DNA of 64,000 nt from Cellulosimicrobium sp. Marseille-Q4280 (GCF_943181405.1 NZ_CALPBY010000008.1:124001-188000); one strand, 5' to 3'. Counted from the first letter of the stretch, positions 16,273-25,614 are shown. The notes: a model not told the origin generated them from the letters alone. A program made the numbers and translations.

Positions 16273-17283
16273 GTGCCCGACCCCCGCTCCGCCGTCGTCT
16301 ACCGCACCCGCCTGACCACGCGCTTCCGCGGCCTCGACGCACGCGACGGCGTGCTCCTGCGGGGCGACGCCGGGTGGGGCGAGTTCTCCCCGTTCTGGGA
16401 CTACGACGACGCCGAGTCCGCCGCATGGCTGCGCGCCGCGCACGAGGCCGCCGACGACGGCTGGCCCGCTCCGGTGCGCGACGTCGTCCCGGTCAACGTC
16501 ACGGTGCCGGCCGTCGGGCCCGAGCGCGCGCGGGAGATCGTCGCCGCGTCCGGCGGGTGCCGCACCGCCAAGGTGAAGGTCGCCCAGCGCGGGCCGGACG
16601 GTGCCCTCGAACCGCTCGCGGACGAGGTCGCGCGGCTCGAGGCCGTGCGCGACGCGCTCGGCCCCGGCGGCCGGGTGCGCGTCGACGCGAACGGCGCGTG
16701 GGACGTCGACGACGCGCTGCGCCGCCTGCCGCACCTCGACCGCGCCGCGGGCGGTCTCGAGTACGTCGAGCAGCCGTGCGCGGACGTCGCCGGTCTCGCC
16801 GCCGTCCGTCGCGGGCAGCCGGGCGACAGGGCGGTGCCCGTCGCCGCCGACGAGTCGGTCCGTCGCGCCGAGGACCCGCTCGCGGTGGTCCGCGCCGACG
16901 CGGCCGACGTGGTCGTGCTCAAGGTGCAGCCGCTCGGCGGTGTGCGGGCGTGCCTCGAGCTCGCCGCGCAGGTCGGGGTGCCCGTGGTGGTGTCGTCCGC
17001 GCTCGAGTCGTCGGTCGGGATCGCGGCGGGAGTGGCGCTCGCGGCCGCACTGCCCGAGCTGCCGTACGCGTGCGGTCTCGCGACGGTCCAGCTCCTCGCC
17101 GACGACGTCACCGACTCCCCGCTCCTGCCGGTCGACGGCGTGCTGCCCGTCGCTCGCCCCGAGCCCGCGCCCGGCCGGCTCGCCGCGTGCGCGCCCGACG
17201 GCGACACCGACCGTCGCTGGCGCGACCGGCTCGACCGGGTCTCCGCGCTCGTGGGCGCCTCCGCCTCGGCGGCGCGGCGATGA
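16273..17283 (+). CDS. menC: o-succinylbenzoate synthase MenC
   Basis: This encodes 336 residues of the enolase superfamily. It dehydrates SHCHC to o-succinylbenzoate. The barrel signatures are present: CRTAKVKVAQRG with the KxK catalytic Lys pair, RVRVDANGAWDVDDALR (first metal Asp), LEYVEQPCADVAGLAAV (metal Glu), VAADESVRR (metal Asp), and DVVVLKVQPLGGVRACLEL with the second catalytic Lys. The short N-terminal capping domain is typical of actinobacterial MenC. GTG 16273 directly follows a -10-like hexamer. Its TGA overlaps the menD ATG, so menC and menD form a coupled pair making the o-succinylbenzoate used by MenE. Confidence 0.92.
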   Translation: MPDPRSAVVYRTRLTTRFRGLDARDGVLLRGDAGWGEFSPFWDYDDAESAAWLRAAHEAADDGWPAPVRDVVPVNVTVPAVGPERAREIVAASGGCRTAKVKVAQRGPDGALEPLADEVARLEAVRDALGPGGRVRVDANGAWDVDDALRRLPHLDRAAGGLEYVEQPCADVAGLAAVRRGQPGDRAVPVAADESVRRAEDPLAVVRADAADVVVLKVQPLGGVRACLELAAQVGVPVVVSSALESSVGIAAGVALAAALPELPYACGLATVQLLADDVTDSPLLPVDGVLPVARPEPAPGRLAACAPDGDTDRRWRDRLDRVSALVGASASAARR

Positions 17284-19178
17284 GCGGCGCGGTGACGGGC
17301 GGCGCGGTGACGGGCGGCGCTCCGGGCGAGACGGCCGGGGCGCAGCAGCCGCCCGCGGTGCGCGCCGCGTGCGCGCTCGTGGCCCGGCTCGTCCGCGAGG
17401 GCGTGCGCGACGTCGTGCTCGCGCCCGGCTCGCGCTCCGCGCCGCTCGCGTACGCGGTCGCGGCGGCGGCGGACGCCGGCCTCCTGACGCTCCACGTGCG
17501 CGTCGACGAGCGGTCGGCCGCGTTCCTCGCGCTGGGCCTCGCGCGCGGGAGCGCGCCGGTCGAGGCCGCGGGCGGGGTCGCGATGCCACGGCCGGTCGCC
17601 GTCGTCACGACGTCCGGAACGGCGGTGGCGAACCTCCACCCCGCGGTGCTCGAGGCGCACCACGCGGGCGTGCCCCTCGTGCTCCTCACCGCCGACCGAC
17701 CGCACGAGCTGCGCGGCACGGGCGCCAACCAGACCACCGACCAGGTGGGGATCTTCGGGTCGGCGGTGCGCCTCGTCGTCGACCAGCCCGCGCCCGACGG
17801 GCGGGACGGCGAGCTGCGCGACCTCCTCGCCGTGGCGACGCGTGCCCTCGCCGCGGCGACCGGCGCACGCACCGGCGCTCCCGGTCCCGTGCACCTCGAC
17901 CTCGCGTACCGCGAGCCGCTCGTCCCCGTCAGCGCCCTCGGCGCGGCGGACGTCGACCCCGCGACGGCCGGTGTCCGCCGGACAGGGGTCGTCCCGGCGC
18001 TGGTGTCCGGTCCGCGGCAGGGGTGGCCCACCGGGAGGACCGTGGTCGTCGCGGGCGACGGCGCCGGAGCGGTCGCCCGCGAGCTCGCCGAAGCGCGCGG
18101 CTGGCCGCTGCTCGCCGAGCCGTCGTCGGGTGCCGTCGGAGGACCGAACGCCGTGCCGGCGGCGTCGCTCGTGCTCGGCGTGGCCGAGCTCGCGGACGAC
18201 GTCGAGGAGGTCGTCGTGCTCGGCCGCCCCACCCTCACGCGTCCGGTCCAGCGGCTGCTCGGCCGCGAGGACGTGTCCGTCGCGGTCGTCGCGCCTGCAG
18301 GTGCACCGTGGCCCGACGCCGCACGCAACGCGTGGTCGGTGCTCCCTGCCGTCCCGCCGGAGTGGCTCGTGCCGGCGCCCGAGGTACCGGCGGCCGCCGA
18401 CGCCGAGGAGGCCGACCGGCGCTGGCCGGCCCGGTGGCGCGCCGCGGCCCGGGCGGCCGCGCGCGTCGTCGACGCCGCGACCACCGGAGACCGCCCGACC
18501 GGCCCGGCCGTCGCGCGCGCCGTCGCGGAGGCGTGCGGAGCCGACGACGTGCTGGTCGTCGGGTCGTCCAACCCGGTGCGCGACCTGGACGTCGTGCTCG
18601 GCGTCGCGCTCGCCGAGGACGCCGCTGACGACCGCGCCCACGATGCGGTGTCCCGCACCGGACGCGGCGCGCCGCGCGTCGTCGCGAACCGCGGCCTCGC
18701 GGGGATCGACGGCACCGTCTCGACCGCGCTCGGCGTCGCGCTCGCCGAGGCCCGGCGCGGACGGCGGACGCGGGCGCTGCTCGGCGACCTGACCTTCCTG
18801 CACGACGTGGGCGGGCTCCTGCGCGGGCCGCACGAGCCGCACGTCGACCTGCAGCTCGTGGTCGTCAACGACGACGGCGGGTCGATCTTCGCGGGGCTCG
18901 AGCCCGGCGCGCTGGGGGAGTCGTCGACGGCCGCCGGTGCGACGTTCGAGCGCGTCTTCTCGACGCCGCACGGCGCGAACCTCGCGCACCTGTGCTCCGG
19001 GTACGGCGTGGACCACCAGCTCGTGCCCGACGTCGCGTCGCTGCGGCACGCGCTCGCCGCGCCGAGCCACGGGGTGCAGGTGCTCGAGATCCAGGTTCCG
19101 CGGACCGACCGGCGGGCGGACGCCGCAGCGCTCGCCGCGGCGGTAGACACCGCCGTCGTGGAGGCGCTCGCGGGCTGA
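17280..19178 (+). CDS. menD: SEPHCHC synthase MenD (ThDP-dependent)
   Basis: This encodes 632 residues. MenD condenses isochorismate, from MenF, with 2-oxoglutarate. Visible motifs are DVVLAPGSRSAPLAYAV near residue 42, VRVDERSAAFLALGLAR with the ThDP-activating Glu, TTSGTAVANLHPAVLEAHHA, LLTADRPHELRGTGANQTTD, and in the C-terminal half VVANRGLAGIDGTVSTALGV, LLGDLTFLHDVGGLL and the ThDP-Mg motif VVVNDDGGSIFAGLEPG. It is slightly longer than the usual 550-600, partly from a start region encoded by a 15-bp direct repeat (SGAVTGGAVTGGAPG). ATG 17280 overlaps the menC stop. An intergenic region of 162 nt follows before the protease gene. Confidence 0.93.
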   Translation: MSGAVTGGAVTGGAPGETAGAQQPPAVRAACALVARLVREGVRDVVLAPGSRSAPLAYAVAAAADAGLLTLHVRVDERSAAFLALGLARGSAPVEAAGGVAMPRPVAVVTTSGTAVANLHPAVLEAHHAGVPLVLLTADRPHELRGTGANQTTDQVGIFGSAVRLVVDQPAPDGRDGELRDLLAVATRALAAATGARTGAPGPVHLDLAYREPLVPVSALGAADVDPATAGVRRTGVVPALVSGPRQGWPTGRTVVVAGDGAGAVARELAEARGWPLLAEPSSGAVGGPNAVPAASLVLGVAELADDVEEVVVLGRPTLTRPVQRLLGREDVSVAVVAPAGAPWPDAARNAWSVLPAVPPEWLVPAPEVPAAADAEEADRRWPARWRAAARAAARVVDAATTGDRPTGPAVARAVAEACGADDVLVVGSSNPVRDLDVVLGVALAEDAADDRAHDAVSRTGRGAPRVVANRGLAGIDGTVSTALGVALAEARRGRRTRALLGDLTFLHDVGGLLRGPHEPHVDLQLVVVNDDGGSIFAGLEPGALGESSTAAGATFERVFSTPHGANLAHLCSGYGVDHQLVPDVASLRHALAAPSHGVQVLEIQVPRTDRRADAAALAAAVDTAVVEALAG

Positions 19179-19282
19179 CGCGTGCGTGCGCCCCCTCGGT
19201 GCGGGCACCGCGTAGGTGGCGTCGGCCGTCGGGTCGTCCGGGAAGGCGCCGCGCAGGATTCGCAGCCGATTCCCAGGAACGC

Positions 19283-19299
19283 TCAAGGGTCGTTCAAGG
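19283..19299 (+). promoter_or_regulatory. Direct repeat upstream of the HtrA protease, possible response-regulator site
   Basis: TCAAGG occurs at 19283-19288 and 19294-19299, an 11-bp period that places both copies on the same face of DNA, as for OmpR-type response regulators. HtrA genes in actinobacteria are commonly under envelope-stress two-component control. No regulator gene lies nearby, so this is tentative. Confidence 0.4.
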
Positions 19300-19340
19300 C
19301 CAGGGGTGTGAAGTAGTGGGCAGAACCGAGGAGGCCCACC

Positions 19341-20960
19341 ATGTCGAACGACACCCCCACCGCGCCGATGCAGCCCGTCGAGCACCCGCAGACGCAGCCG
19401 ACCGCTCCGCTCGCGGTGCCGCAGCACGTCCAGCAGGTCCAGTTCGCCCAGCCGGCCGCGCCGCAGCAGCCGGCCGCGCCGCAGCAGGCGGCCACGAACC
19501 CGTACGCCCGTCCGGCGCAGGCTGCCGCGGGTACGCCGGCCGGACCCGGCGCCGGCGCGGCGTCGGGCGGGTACGGCGCCGTGCCGCCGCCTCCGGCACC
19601 GCCCGTGCAGGGCGGGCCCACCGGTCCGCGCTCCGAGCGCCGTCGCACCTGGGTGCCCGTCGTGAGCGCCGCTGCCGCAGCCGCGATCGTCGCGAGCCTC
19701 GGCACCGCCGGGCTCGTCCTTGCGGTCGACGACGACACCTCGCCGAACAGCTCGCTCGCGCAGGTCGGGCAGCAGCAGGACGAGTCGACCACGGCCCCCG
19801 TCTCGAGCTCGTCCTCGCAGAACCCCGACTGGGAGGCCGTGACGCAGGCCGTCGCGCCGTCGGTCGTGGCGATCCAGGTCCAGACGCAGTCCGGCGGCGG
19901 TGAGGGCTCGGGCGTCATCATCGACGACCAGGGCCACGTCGTGACGAACAACCACGTGGTCGCGGGCGCCGTCGACGACACCGTCCAGGTGACCCTCAGC
20001 GACGGCCGCCTGTTCGAGGCGACGATCGTCGGGCTCGACCCGGCGACGGACCTCGCCGTCGTGCAGATCAAGGACGCCCCGGACGACCTGCAGCCCGCGA
20101 CGCTCGGCGACTCGGACGACGTGAGCGTCGGCGAGTCGGTCCTCGCGGTGGGCAACCCGCTGGGTCTCGCGAACACCGCGACGACGGGCATCGTGTCCGC
20201 CGTGGACCGGCCCGTCTCCGCCTCGGGCTCCGAGGGCGGCACGTCGGTGGTGACCAACGCCATCCAGATCGACGCCGCGATCAACCCCGGCAACTCGGGC
20301 GGGCCGCTGTTCGACGCGCAGGGCAGGGTCATCGGCATCACGTCCTCGATCGCGTCGCTGTCGAGCGGCGGGAGCCAGTCCGGCTCGATCGGTCTGGGCT
20401 TCGCGATCCCCGTGAACCTCGCGAAGACGATCGGCGGTCAGCTCGTCGAGAACGGCACCGCGGAGCACGCGTTCCTCGGGGTCTCCCTCTCGGACGCGAC
20501 CGCGACGGCCGACGGCGTGACGCGCCGCGGCGCGCAGGTCGCCGAGGTCACCGAGGGATCGCCCGCCGCCGAGGCCGGCATCGAGAGCGGTGACGTGATC
20601 GTCGCGATCGACGGCGACCCAGTCGGCGGTGCGGAGTCGCTCACCGCGTTCGTCCGCGAGCGTGCGGCCGGCGCGAACGCGGCGCTCACCGTCGTCCGCG
20701 ACGGCGAGACCCTCGAGGTCGACGTGACCCTCGCGACGCGCCCCGCCGACCAGGAGACCACCGGCGAGGGCTCGGAGGGCTCGGACGGTTCCGGCCAGGG
20801 CCAGCTCCCGGAGGGCCAGCTGCCCGAGGGCCAGGACGGCCAGGGCCAGGTGCCCGAGGGCCAGGGCGACCAGCAGGGCGAGCAGGGTCAGGAGACCGAC
20901 CCCAGCGACCCGGGCAACGTCCCGAACCCGTTCGACTGGTTCTTCGGCGGACAGGGCTGA
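19341..20960 (+). CDS. HtrA/DegP-type membrane-anchored serine protease with PDZ domain
   Basis: This encodes 539 residues. Residues 1-105 are Gln/Pro/Ala-rich and cytoplasmic; a single membrane helix follows near 110-135 (WVPVVSAAAAAAIVASLGTA), so the catalytic part is outside. The trypsin-like triad is complete: VVTNNHVVAG (His205), GLDPATDLAVVQIKD (Asp237) and AINPGNSGGPLFDAQGRVIG (Ser319). A PDZ domain covers about 370-465 (AEAGIESGDVIVAIDGDPVG). The last 60 residues are a Gly/Gln/Glu-rich repeat tail ending in PNPFDWFFGGQG. Such enzymes degrade misfolded envelope proteins. ATG 19341 has GAGGAGG 6 nt upstream. It stands alone, between menD and the convergent acetyltransferase. Confidence 0.93.
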   Translation: MSNDTPTAPMQPVEHPQTQPTAPLAVPQHVQQVQFAQPAAPQQPAAPQQAATNPYARPAQAAAGTPAGPGAGAASGGYGAVPPPPAPPVQGGPTGPRSERRRTWVPVVSAAAAAAIVASLGTAGLVLAVDDDTSPNSSLAQVGQQQDESTTAPVSSSSSQNPDWEAVTQAVAPSVVAIQVQTQSGGGEGSGVIIDDQGHVVTNNHVVAGAVDDTVQVTLSDGRLFEATIVGLDPATDLAVVQIKDAPDDLQPATLGDSDDVSVGESVLAVGNPLGLANTATTGIVSAVDRPVSASGSEGGTSVVTNAIQIDAAINPGNSGGPLFDAQGRVIGITSSIASLSSGGSQSGSIGLGFAIPVNLAKTIGGQLVENGTAEHAFLGVSLSDATATADGVTRRGAQVAEVTEGSPAAEAGIESGDVIVAIDGDPVGGAESLTAFVRERAAGANAALTVVRDGETLEVDVTLATRPADQETTGEGSEGSDGSGQGQLPEGQLPEGQDGQGQVPEGQGDQQGEQGQETDPSDPGNVPNPFDWFFGGQG

Positions 20961-21051
20961 CCCACCGCCGCTGTCTTCCGCTGCGCCGTCCTCCCATCCG
21001 GCGCGACGGGACCGGCGGAGCGCTGCGGACGTCCCCCCGCGCGCACCGCCC

Positions 21052-21080
21052 GGCCGGCACGGACCTGGTCCGTGCCGGCC
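21052..21080. terminator. Bidirectional hairpin terminator
   Basis: Perfect 14-bp arms GGCCGGCACGGACC (21052-21065) and GGTCCGTGCCGGCC (21067-21080) around a single T, between the convergent protease and acetyltransferase genes. Confidence 0.8.
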
Positions 21081-21096
21081 TTCGGCGTCCCCGGGG

Positions 21097-21672
21097 TCAG
21101 GTCGGTCCAGCGGTGACGTCAGGGCCGTCCCAGCCCGCGTCGTCGGACGACAAGCCACCGAGCGTCGCCGTGTCGGTCGCGGGCCCTCCGGACGTGAGGG
21201 GCTTGGTGAAGAACCCCGCGGTCCGCGCGTAGCCGTGGGCCGTCGAGAACTCCTCGCAGACGGCCGTCGCGATCGCCGCCCGGGCGGCGCCGGCCTCGAC
21301 CGCCCAGTCCTCCGCGGACGACAGCAGGGCGCGGCCCACGCCGCGACGCCGGTGCGCGGAGGCGACGGCCACCTCCTCGACGCGGCACACGTCGCCGTCG
21401 GCGGCGAAGCTCAGGTGTCGGTTCGCCAGGACGTAGCCGACGACGCCCTCGCCCGGCAGCTCGGCCACCGCGAACCAGGTGTCGAGCGCACCGAGCAGCG
21501 GGCCGAACGACCGGTCGAACGCCCGTCGCTCGGGTGCGTCGGGCCGGAGCTCCGCGACGAGGGGCCAGACGGCGTCGCGGTCGGTGACCGTCGCACGCCG
21601 GACGAGGACGCCGGCGCGGCCACGATCGGGACCGGTGACGGACGAGCCGGGAGGAAGGGAGGATTCGGACAC
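21097..21672 (-). CDS. GNAT-family N-acetyltransferase
   Basis: This encodes 191 residues. The GNAT core is visible: VLVRRATVTDRDAVWPLVAE (strand 1 and helix 1), DTWFAVAELPGEGVVGYVLA, VEEVAVASAHRRRGVGRALL with the acetyl-CoA binding RRRGVGRA loop, and STAHGYARTAGFFTKPL, the terminal beta-bulge region. The acceptor substrate is unknown. GTG 21672 is preferred over further-upstream codons because TAGGTT (21680-21685) lies 7 nt before it and similarity starts immediately. It is transcribed toward the protease gene, with a strong shared terminator. menF follows on the same strand but is separated by 126 nt. Confidence 0.86.
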   Translation of the reverse strand: MSESSLPPGSSVTGPDRGRAGVLVRRATVTDRDAVWPLVAELRPDAPERRAFDRSFGPLLGALDTWFAVAELPGEGVVGYVLANRHLSFAADGDVCRVEEVAVASAHRRRGVGRALLSSAEDWAVEAGAARAAIATAVCEEFSTAHGYARTAGFFTKPLTSGGPATDTATLGGLSSDDAGWDGPDVTAGPT

Positions 21673-21798
21673 CTGCGCGAACCTAGCAGCGGCCCGAACT
21701 CCCTGGACAGAGGCGTCCGGTGCGCGGTCGGGTGCTCGCGGTGGTGACGTTCCCCACACCCGCCGGCTCGACGGCGACGGCCGGCGCCCACCACCGGC

Positions 21799-23151
21799 TC
21801 AGGAGCCGAGCGCGTACCGCAGGGGCTCGAGCTTTGCCTCGGACTCCGCGAGCTCGGCCGCCGGGTCCGACGCGGCGACGATGCCGCAGCCCGCGAAGAG
21901 CCGCACGTCGCGCGGGTCCGATGCGGAGAGCTCGGCCGAGCGCAGCGCGATGCCCCACTCGCCGTCGCCGTCCGCACCGAGCCAGCCCACGGGACCGGCG
22001 TAGCGGGAGCGGTCCATGCCCTCGATCTCGCGGATGAGGTCGCGCGCGGCCTCGGTCGGGGTGCCGCACACAGCGGCCGACGGGTGCAGCGCCGCCGCGA
22101 GCGCGAGGCTCGTCGGCGCCGCAGCCGGGCGCGACGCGCCGCCGCGCGCGAGGACGCCCGTGACGTCGGACGCGAGGTGCATGACGTTCGGCAGATGGAG
22201 CACGAACGGCGTGTCGGGGACGTTCATCGACGAGCAGAACGGCGCGAGCGCCTGCGCGACGGAGGTCACGGCGTACTCGTGCTCCTCGAGGTCCTTGGAC
22301 GACCGCGCGAGCTGTGCCGCGCGCAGGAGCGCCTCGTCGTCGGACAGCCCGGCCCGCCGGATCGTGCCCGCGAGCACGCGCGACGTGACGAGGCCCTTCT
22401 CGCTGCGCACGAGCAGCTCGGGCGTCGCGCCGACCATGCCGTCGACCGAGAAGGTCCAGCACGCCTCGTACGCCGTGGCGAGGCGTGCGAGCAGCCAGCG
22501 CGGGTCGACCGGCGCGCTCGTGCGGGCCACGACGTCGCGCGCGAGCACGACCTTCTCGAGCGCCCCGGCGCGGATGCGCTCGACACCCTCCGCGACGACG
22601 GCGGCCCAGTCGTCCGCGCGCAGGGCGCCGTCGTGCCACGTGACCTCACCGGGCGGCGTGACGGGCGTGCGCGGCGTGCGGGCCAGCGCGGCGGCGGGGG
22701 AGGAGGACAGCGAGCCCGCGGTGTCGACCGTCGTGAGCCACGTCGTCCCGTCGCGGCGACCGACGACGACGCGCGGGACCACGAGCACCCCGCCTGCCCG
22801 CAGCGGCTCGTGCGCGTCGTCGCCGGGCGCGGAGTCGTCGAACGCGAACGTGCCGAACGCCACCGGCCCGGTGCCCGGCAGGCCGACCTCGTCGCGCACG
22901 ACGGCGCGCGCGAGGGTCTCGTGCCATGCCGCCTCGGCGTCGGCGAACCGGCCCGGTCCCCACGTCTCGAGGCGCAGCGCCTCGCCCCAGCCCACGATCC
23001 CGTCGCCGCGGCGCACCCAGCTGAGGGGCCGCGCGTCGGGCAGGAGGTCGACGAGCGCGGCGGGACCACCGGGGAGGTCGTCGATCCGGCTGGTCCGGAC
23101 GACGAGCGGGTGGGGCTGGACGGCCGGGGCCGCCGACGGTTCTGCAGTCAT
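21799..23151 (-). CDS. menF: Isochorismate synthase MenF
   Basis: This encodes 450 residues of the chorismate-binding family (MenF/EntC/DhbC). It converts chorismate to isochorismate, the first committed step to menaquinone. The C-terminal chorismate domain has [20 protein letters not shown] with the catalytic Lys, [51 protein letters not shown] (Mg-binding Glu), [20 protein letters not shown] and [20 protein letters not shown] followed by [20 protein letters not shown]. The N-terminal 150 residues are more variable, as usual. ATG 23151 lies 8 nt after the minus-strand hexamer TACCCT (23160-23165). It is divergent from menG with a 65-nt gap, so the two menaquinone genes probably share regulation. 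Confidence 0.92.
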   Translation of the reverse strand: MTAEPSAAPAVQPHPLVVRTSRIDDLPGGPAALVDLLPDARPLSWVRRGDGIVGWGEALRLETWGPGRFADAEAAWHETLARAVVRDEVGLPGTGPVAFGTFAFDDSAPGDDAHEPLRAGGVLVVPRVVVGRRDGTTWLTTVDTAGSLSSSPAAALARTPRTPVTPPGEVTWHDGALRADDWAAVVAEGVERIRAGALEKVVLARDVVARTSAPVDPRWLLARLATAYEACWTFSVDGMVGATPELLVRSEKGLVTSRVLAGTIRRAGLSDDEALLRAAQLARSSKDLEEHEYAVTSVAQALAPFCSSMNVPDTPFVLHLPNVMHLASDVTGVLARGGASRPAAAPTSLALAAALHPSAAVCGTPTEAARDLIREIEGMDRSRYAGPVGWLGADGDGEWGIALRSAELSASDPRDVRLFAGCGIVAASDPAAELAESEAKLEPLRYALGS

Positions 23152-23216
23152 CGCCACCCAGGGTAAGCGCGCCCGCCTGGTGCGGCGCAGCGCGGCGGTC
23201 GTGGAAGCATGGGCCC

Positions 23217-23915
23217 ATGCCCCGCGCCAGCCTGGACAAGAAGCCCGCCGAGGTCGCGTCGATGTTCGACGGCATCGCCCGCCGCTACGACCTGACCAAC
23301 GACATCCTGTCGCTCGGCCAGGACCGGGCCTGGCGCCGGGCCACCGTGCGCGCGCTGGGTGCGCTGCCCGGCGAGAAGGTGCTCGACCTCGCTGCCGGGA
23401 CGGGCACCTCGTCCGAGCCCTTCGCGGACGACGGCGTGCGCGTCGTGCCGTGCGACTTCTCGTTCGGGATGCTCCAGGTCGGCAAGGAGCGTCGGCCCGA
23501 CCTGCCGTTCGTCGCGGGGGACGCGACGCACCTGCCCTTCGCCGACGGGACGTTCGACGCCGTGACGATCTCGTTCGGGCTGCGCAACGTCGTCGACACC
23601 GAGGGTGCGCTGCGCGAGATGCTGCGCGTCGTGCGGCCTGGCGGCCGTGTCGTGATCTGCGAGTTCTCGACGCCGACGTGGGAGCCGTTCCGCGTGCTCT
23701 ACCAGGAGTACCTCGTGCAGGCGCTGCCGCGGATCGCCGCCGCGGTGACGCGCGAGGGCGGCTCGTACGAGTACCTCGCGGAGTCCATCGCGGCGTGGCC
23801 GGACCAGCGAGGTCTCGGCCGCCTGCTGCTGCGTGCCGGCTGGGAGAGCGTGGCCTACCGGAACCTGTCGGGCGGCGTCGTCGCGCTGCACCGCGGCACG
23901 CGCCCCGCCGCATAG
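23217..23915 (+). CDS. menG: Demethylmenaquinone methyltransferase MenG (UbiE)
   Basis: This encodes 232 residues. SAM-binding motif I is [20 protein letters not shown]. UbiE family signatures are [20 protein letters not shown] near the N-terminus and [20 protein letters not shown] in the middle. [20 protein letters not shown] and [20 protein letters not shown] complete the fold. It methylates demethylmenaquinone from MenA to menaquinone, the last essential step. ATG 23217 has no Shine-Dalgarno; AAGCAT lies 6 nt upstream, a weak match to a -10 element. In related genomes the next co-oriented gene would be the geranylgeranyl reductase; here the AbiE pair and a MOSC gene lie between. Confidence 0.92.
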   Translation: MPRASLDKKPAEVASMFDGIARRYDLTNDILSLGQDRAWRRATVRALGALPGEKVLDLAAGTGTSSEPFADDGVRVVPCDFSFGMLQVGKERRPDLPFVAGDATHLPFADGTFDAVTISFGLRNVVDTEGALREMLRVVRPGGRVVICEFSTPTWEPFRVLYQEYLVQALPRIAAAVTREGGSYEYLAESIAAWPDQRGLGRLLLRAGWESVAYRNLSGGVVALHRGTRPAA

Positions 23916-24039
23916 GGACCGCGACGGCGACCCTTGCGGCCGACACCGTGGCTGCCCTCAGAGGGTGCCTCGCCACGTCACCGCCAGGCGCGCGGAGCAT
24001 CCTCGACGCTCGATCCGGGCGCCGACTCGGTGCGGACGC

Positions 24040-24945
24040 TCATCGGACCGCCTTCGACATGTCGGGTGCCGGTCCCCAGGTGCGGGAGTCGGGGTCCCAG
24101 GTGTGGCTGTCGGGGACGTCGCCCGCGTAGACCGGGTCGAGAAATCGGACGATCATCGACATCTGGTCGTCGAGGATCACCTCAGATCGTGCGACAAGAT
24201 CGTTCTTCGTACGCCAGGCCGCCCATTTGCCCTGTCCGACGAGGCCGTACCCCGCGACGCTCGGGGCCAGGGGCCGGAGCTCTTCTTCTCGATGTGCAGC
24301 GACCGCCAGCGCCGCGTGCCGGAGATCCCCCGCCGCAAAGGCATGGGCTCGTGCCAGATTGACGACGTCGACGTAGTCGCGCCAGCGTGTGCTGGTCGTC
24401 CCACGTTGGAGGATGGTCACGGTCTTCTCGGCGATCACGGTCGGCATCGGATGGCCCATGATCGTCACGTCGCCGCCGAGGAGGCCGGGGACCACGACGC
24501 GCTGGGGTGCCGGCCAGACAGGGTCACCGGTGGACACGTCGAGCTGGACGCGAAGGGGCGAACGTCCGAGACGTGCGGTGCACAGGGCACGGAGTCCTTC
24601 GTACTCGTCGTCCTCGCGGATGACCTCGACCCGAGGGTCGGCCTCGTCGAAGACCAACCCGTCAGCAGCGTCTACCGCAGCGATCGCCTGAACCACCTCG
24701 ACCAGGCGAGCGGGGGAGAGCTCGATCGCCGTGGCCTGGAGGTCGATGTCCCGGGTCACACGTCGTTGGTCGAACGCTGCGAGCAGCACGCCACCCTTGA
24801 GGACGAACGCGTCGGCGTACTCGGTACGCGTGAGCCGGTCGAGTGTTCTCTCCAGCGCGTAGAGGACCAGGAGCTCTCCGAGGTTCCGACCGCGACGGCG
24901 GGACTCTGCGCGCAGAGCGCGTAGCACCTCCTGGTCGGTTGTCAT
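24040..24945 (-). CDS. abiEii: AbiEii-type nucleotidyltransferase toxin
   Basis: This encodes 301 residues of the AbiEii/AbiGii family, type IV toxins with a DNA-polymerase-beta-like nucleotidyltransferase fold. VLKGGVLLAAFDQRRVTRDI contains the KGG helix, and TRDIDLQA the paired metal-binding Asp residues. PTVIAEKTVTILQRGTTSTR and WRDYVDVVNLAR form the second conserved block (Lys and Asp). The family modifies tRNA ends and gives reversible growth arrest, often in phage defence. It is the second gene of the pair; its ATG overlaps the antitoxin stop by 4 nt. The C-terminal 60 residues after the fold are unusual and end in a repeat DSHTWDP/DSRTWGP. Codon use is visibly less GC-biased than in the flanking genes. 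Confidence 0.88.
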   Translation of the reverse strand: MTTDQEVLRALRAESRRRGRNLGELLVLYALERTLDRLTRTEYADAFVLKGGVLLAAFDQRRVTRDIDLQATAIELSPARLVEVVQAIAAVDAADGLVFDEADPRVEVIREDDEYEGLRALCTARLGRSPLRVQLDVSTGDPVWPAPQRVVVPGLLGGDVTIMGHPMPTVIAEKTVTILQRGTTSTRWRDYVDVVNLARAHAFAAGDLRHAALAVAAHREEELRPLAPSVAGYGLVGQGKWAAWRTKNDLVARSEVILDDQMSMIVRFLDPVYAGDVPDSHTWDPDSRTWGPAPDMSKAVR

Positions 24946-25541
24946 GCGAGGATGCTCAAGGCGTTCCTGAGGGCCGTCTCGGTACGGGGAAGCTGCTGCG
25001 CCACCTCAAGGAGGCGTGCCGGCGTGTGGCCGCGCCCGCGCAACCACTGCTTCGTCGCAGCGACCGCCTCGTCGCGCCGGTGGGGGAGCCGGAACAGGTC
25101 GGCGATCGTCCGCTCCGGGGAGTAGACCCAGATCGCGAGGACAGGCTCGTCGGGCAGAGGGTGCGACTCTCGCCCCACGGCATAGGTCGCGGCATCGAAC
25201 CGGTGGAACGTCACGCTCGTATGGAGGACCGGGGGCCGCGCACCTCGCGCGACGGCGAGGTCGTACGTCCTGGGGATCTCGTCGGTGAGGCCGTGCCATG
25301 CCAGCGCGCTGGTGAGGCACAACGTCGCCTTGGGTGCGCGTGCCGCGATCTCCACGAGGTCCGTGTCGACGACCGGCAGGTCGAGGGATCGGTACAGGCC
25401 GTGCCCGATGCGCTCGTACTTCGTCGGGTCGGTGAGAACTTGATGGGCCTTGCCGCTGCTCAGGCGACGACCGGCGACCTCGGCCCAGCGAACCACGGGA
25501 CGTCCTTCGACCGGCCCGTCACGACTGCTCGAACTGCTCAC
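24942..25541 (-). CDS. abiEi: AbiEi-type antitoxin/regulator
   Basis: This encodes 199 residues. The N-terminal winged-helix part (VRWAEVAGRRLSSGKAHQVL, then YERIGHGLYRSLDLPVVDTD) and the AbiEi C-terminal domain (KATLCLTSALAWHGLTDEIP, then VYSPERTIADLFRLPHRRDE) are recognisable. AbiEi proteins neutralise the toxin by a type IV mechanism without stable binding and autorepress by binding inverted repeats. GTG 25541 is chosen because AGGAGG lies 7 nt upstream and the operator dyad ends just before it. Longer in-frame starts run through the operator and are rejected. It is transcribed together with the toxin, as in all characterised AbiE systems. There are no mobility genes beside the pair. Confidence 0.87.
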   Translation of the reverse strand: MSSSSSRDGPVEGRPVVRWAEVAGRRLSSGKAHQVLTDPTKYERIGHGLYRSLDLPVVDTDLVEIAARAPKATLCLTSALAWHGLTDEIPRTYDLAVARGARPPVLHTSVTFHRFDAATYAVGRESHPLPDEPVLAIWVYSPERTIADLFRLPHRRDEAVAATKQWLRGRGHTPARLLEVAQQLPRTETALRNALSILA

Positions 25542-25564
25542 CTGGACGCCTCCTGTCCCTACTG

Positions 25565-25614
25565 GATGAATCAAACGTACACAGGTAACGGTACCTGTGC
25601 ACAGATGCTTCATC
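25565..25614. promoter_or_regulatory. 50-bp interrupted dyad upstream of abiEi, probable autorepression operator
   Basis: GATGAA (25565-25570), 6-nt spacer, GTACACAGGTA (25577-25587), centre ACGG, TACCTGTGCAC (25592-25602), 6-nt spacer, TTCATC (25609-25614). The outer arms are exactly mirror-placed and the inner arms match at 10 of 11 positions. AbiEi antitoxins are known to bind paired inverted repeats upstream of their own operon. Confidence 0.75.

Noticed and set aside
16401-21158. A 1585-codon minus-strand open frame opposite menC, menD and the protease
   Set aside because: It spans several real genes on the other strand and shows no domain; it is a composition artefact.
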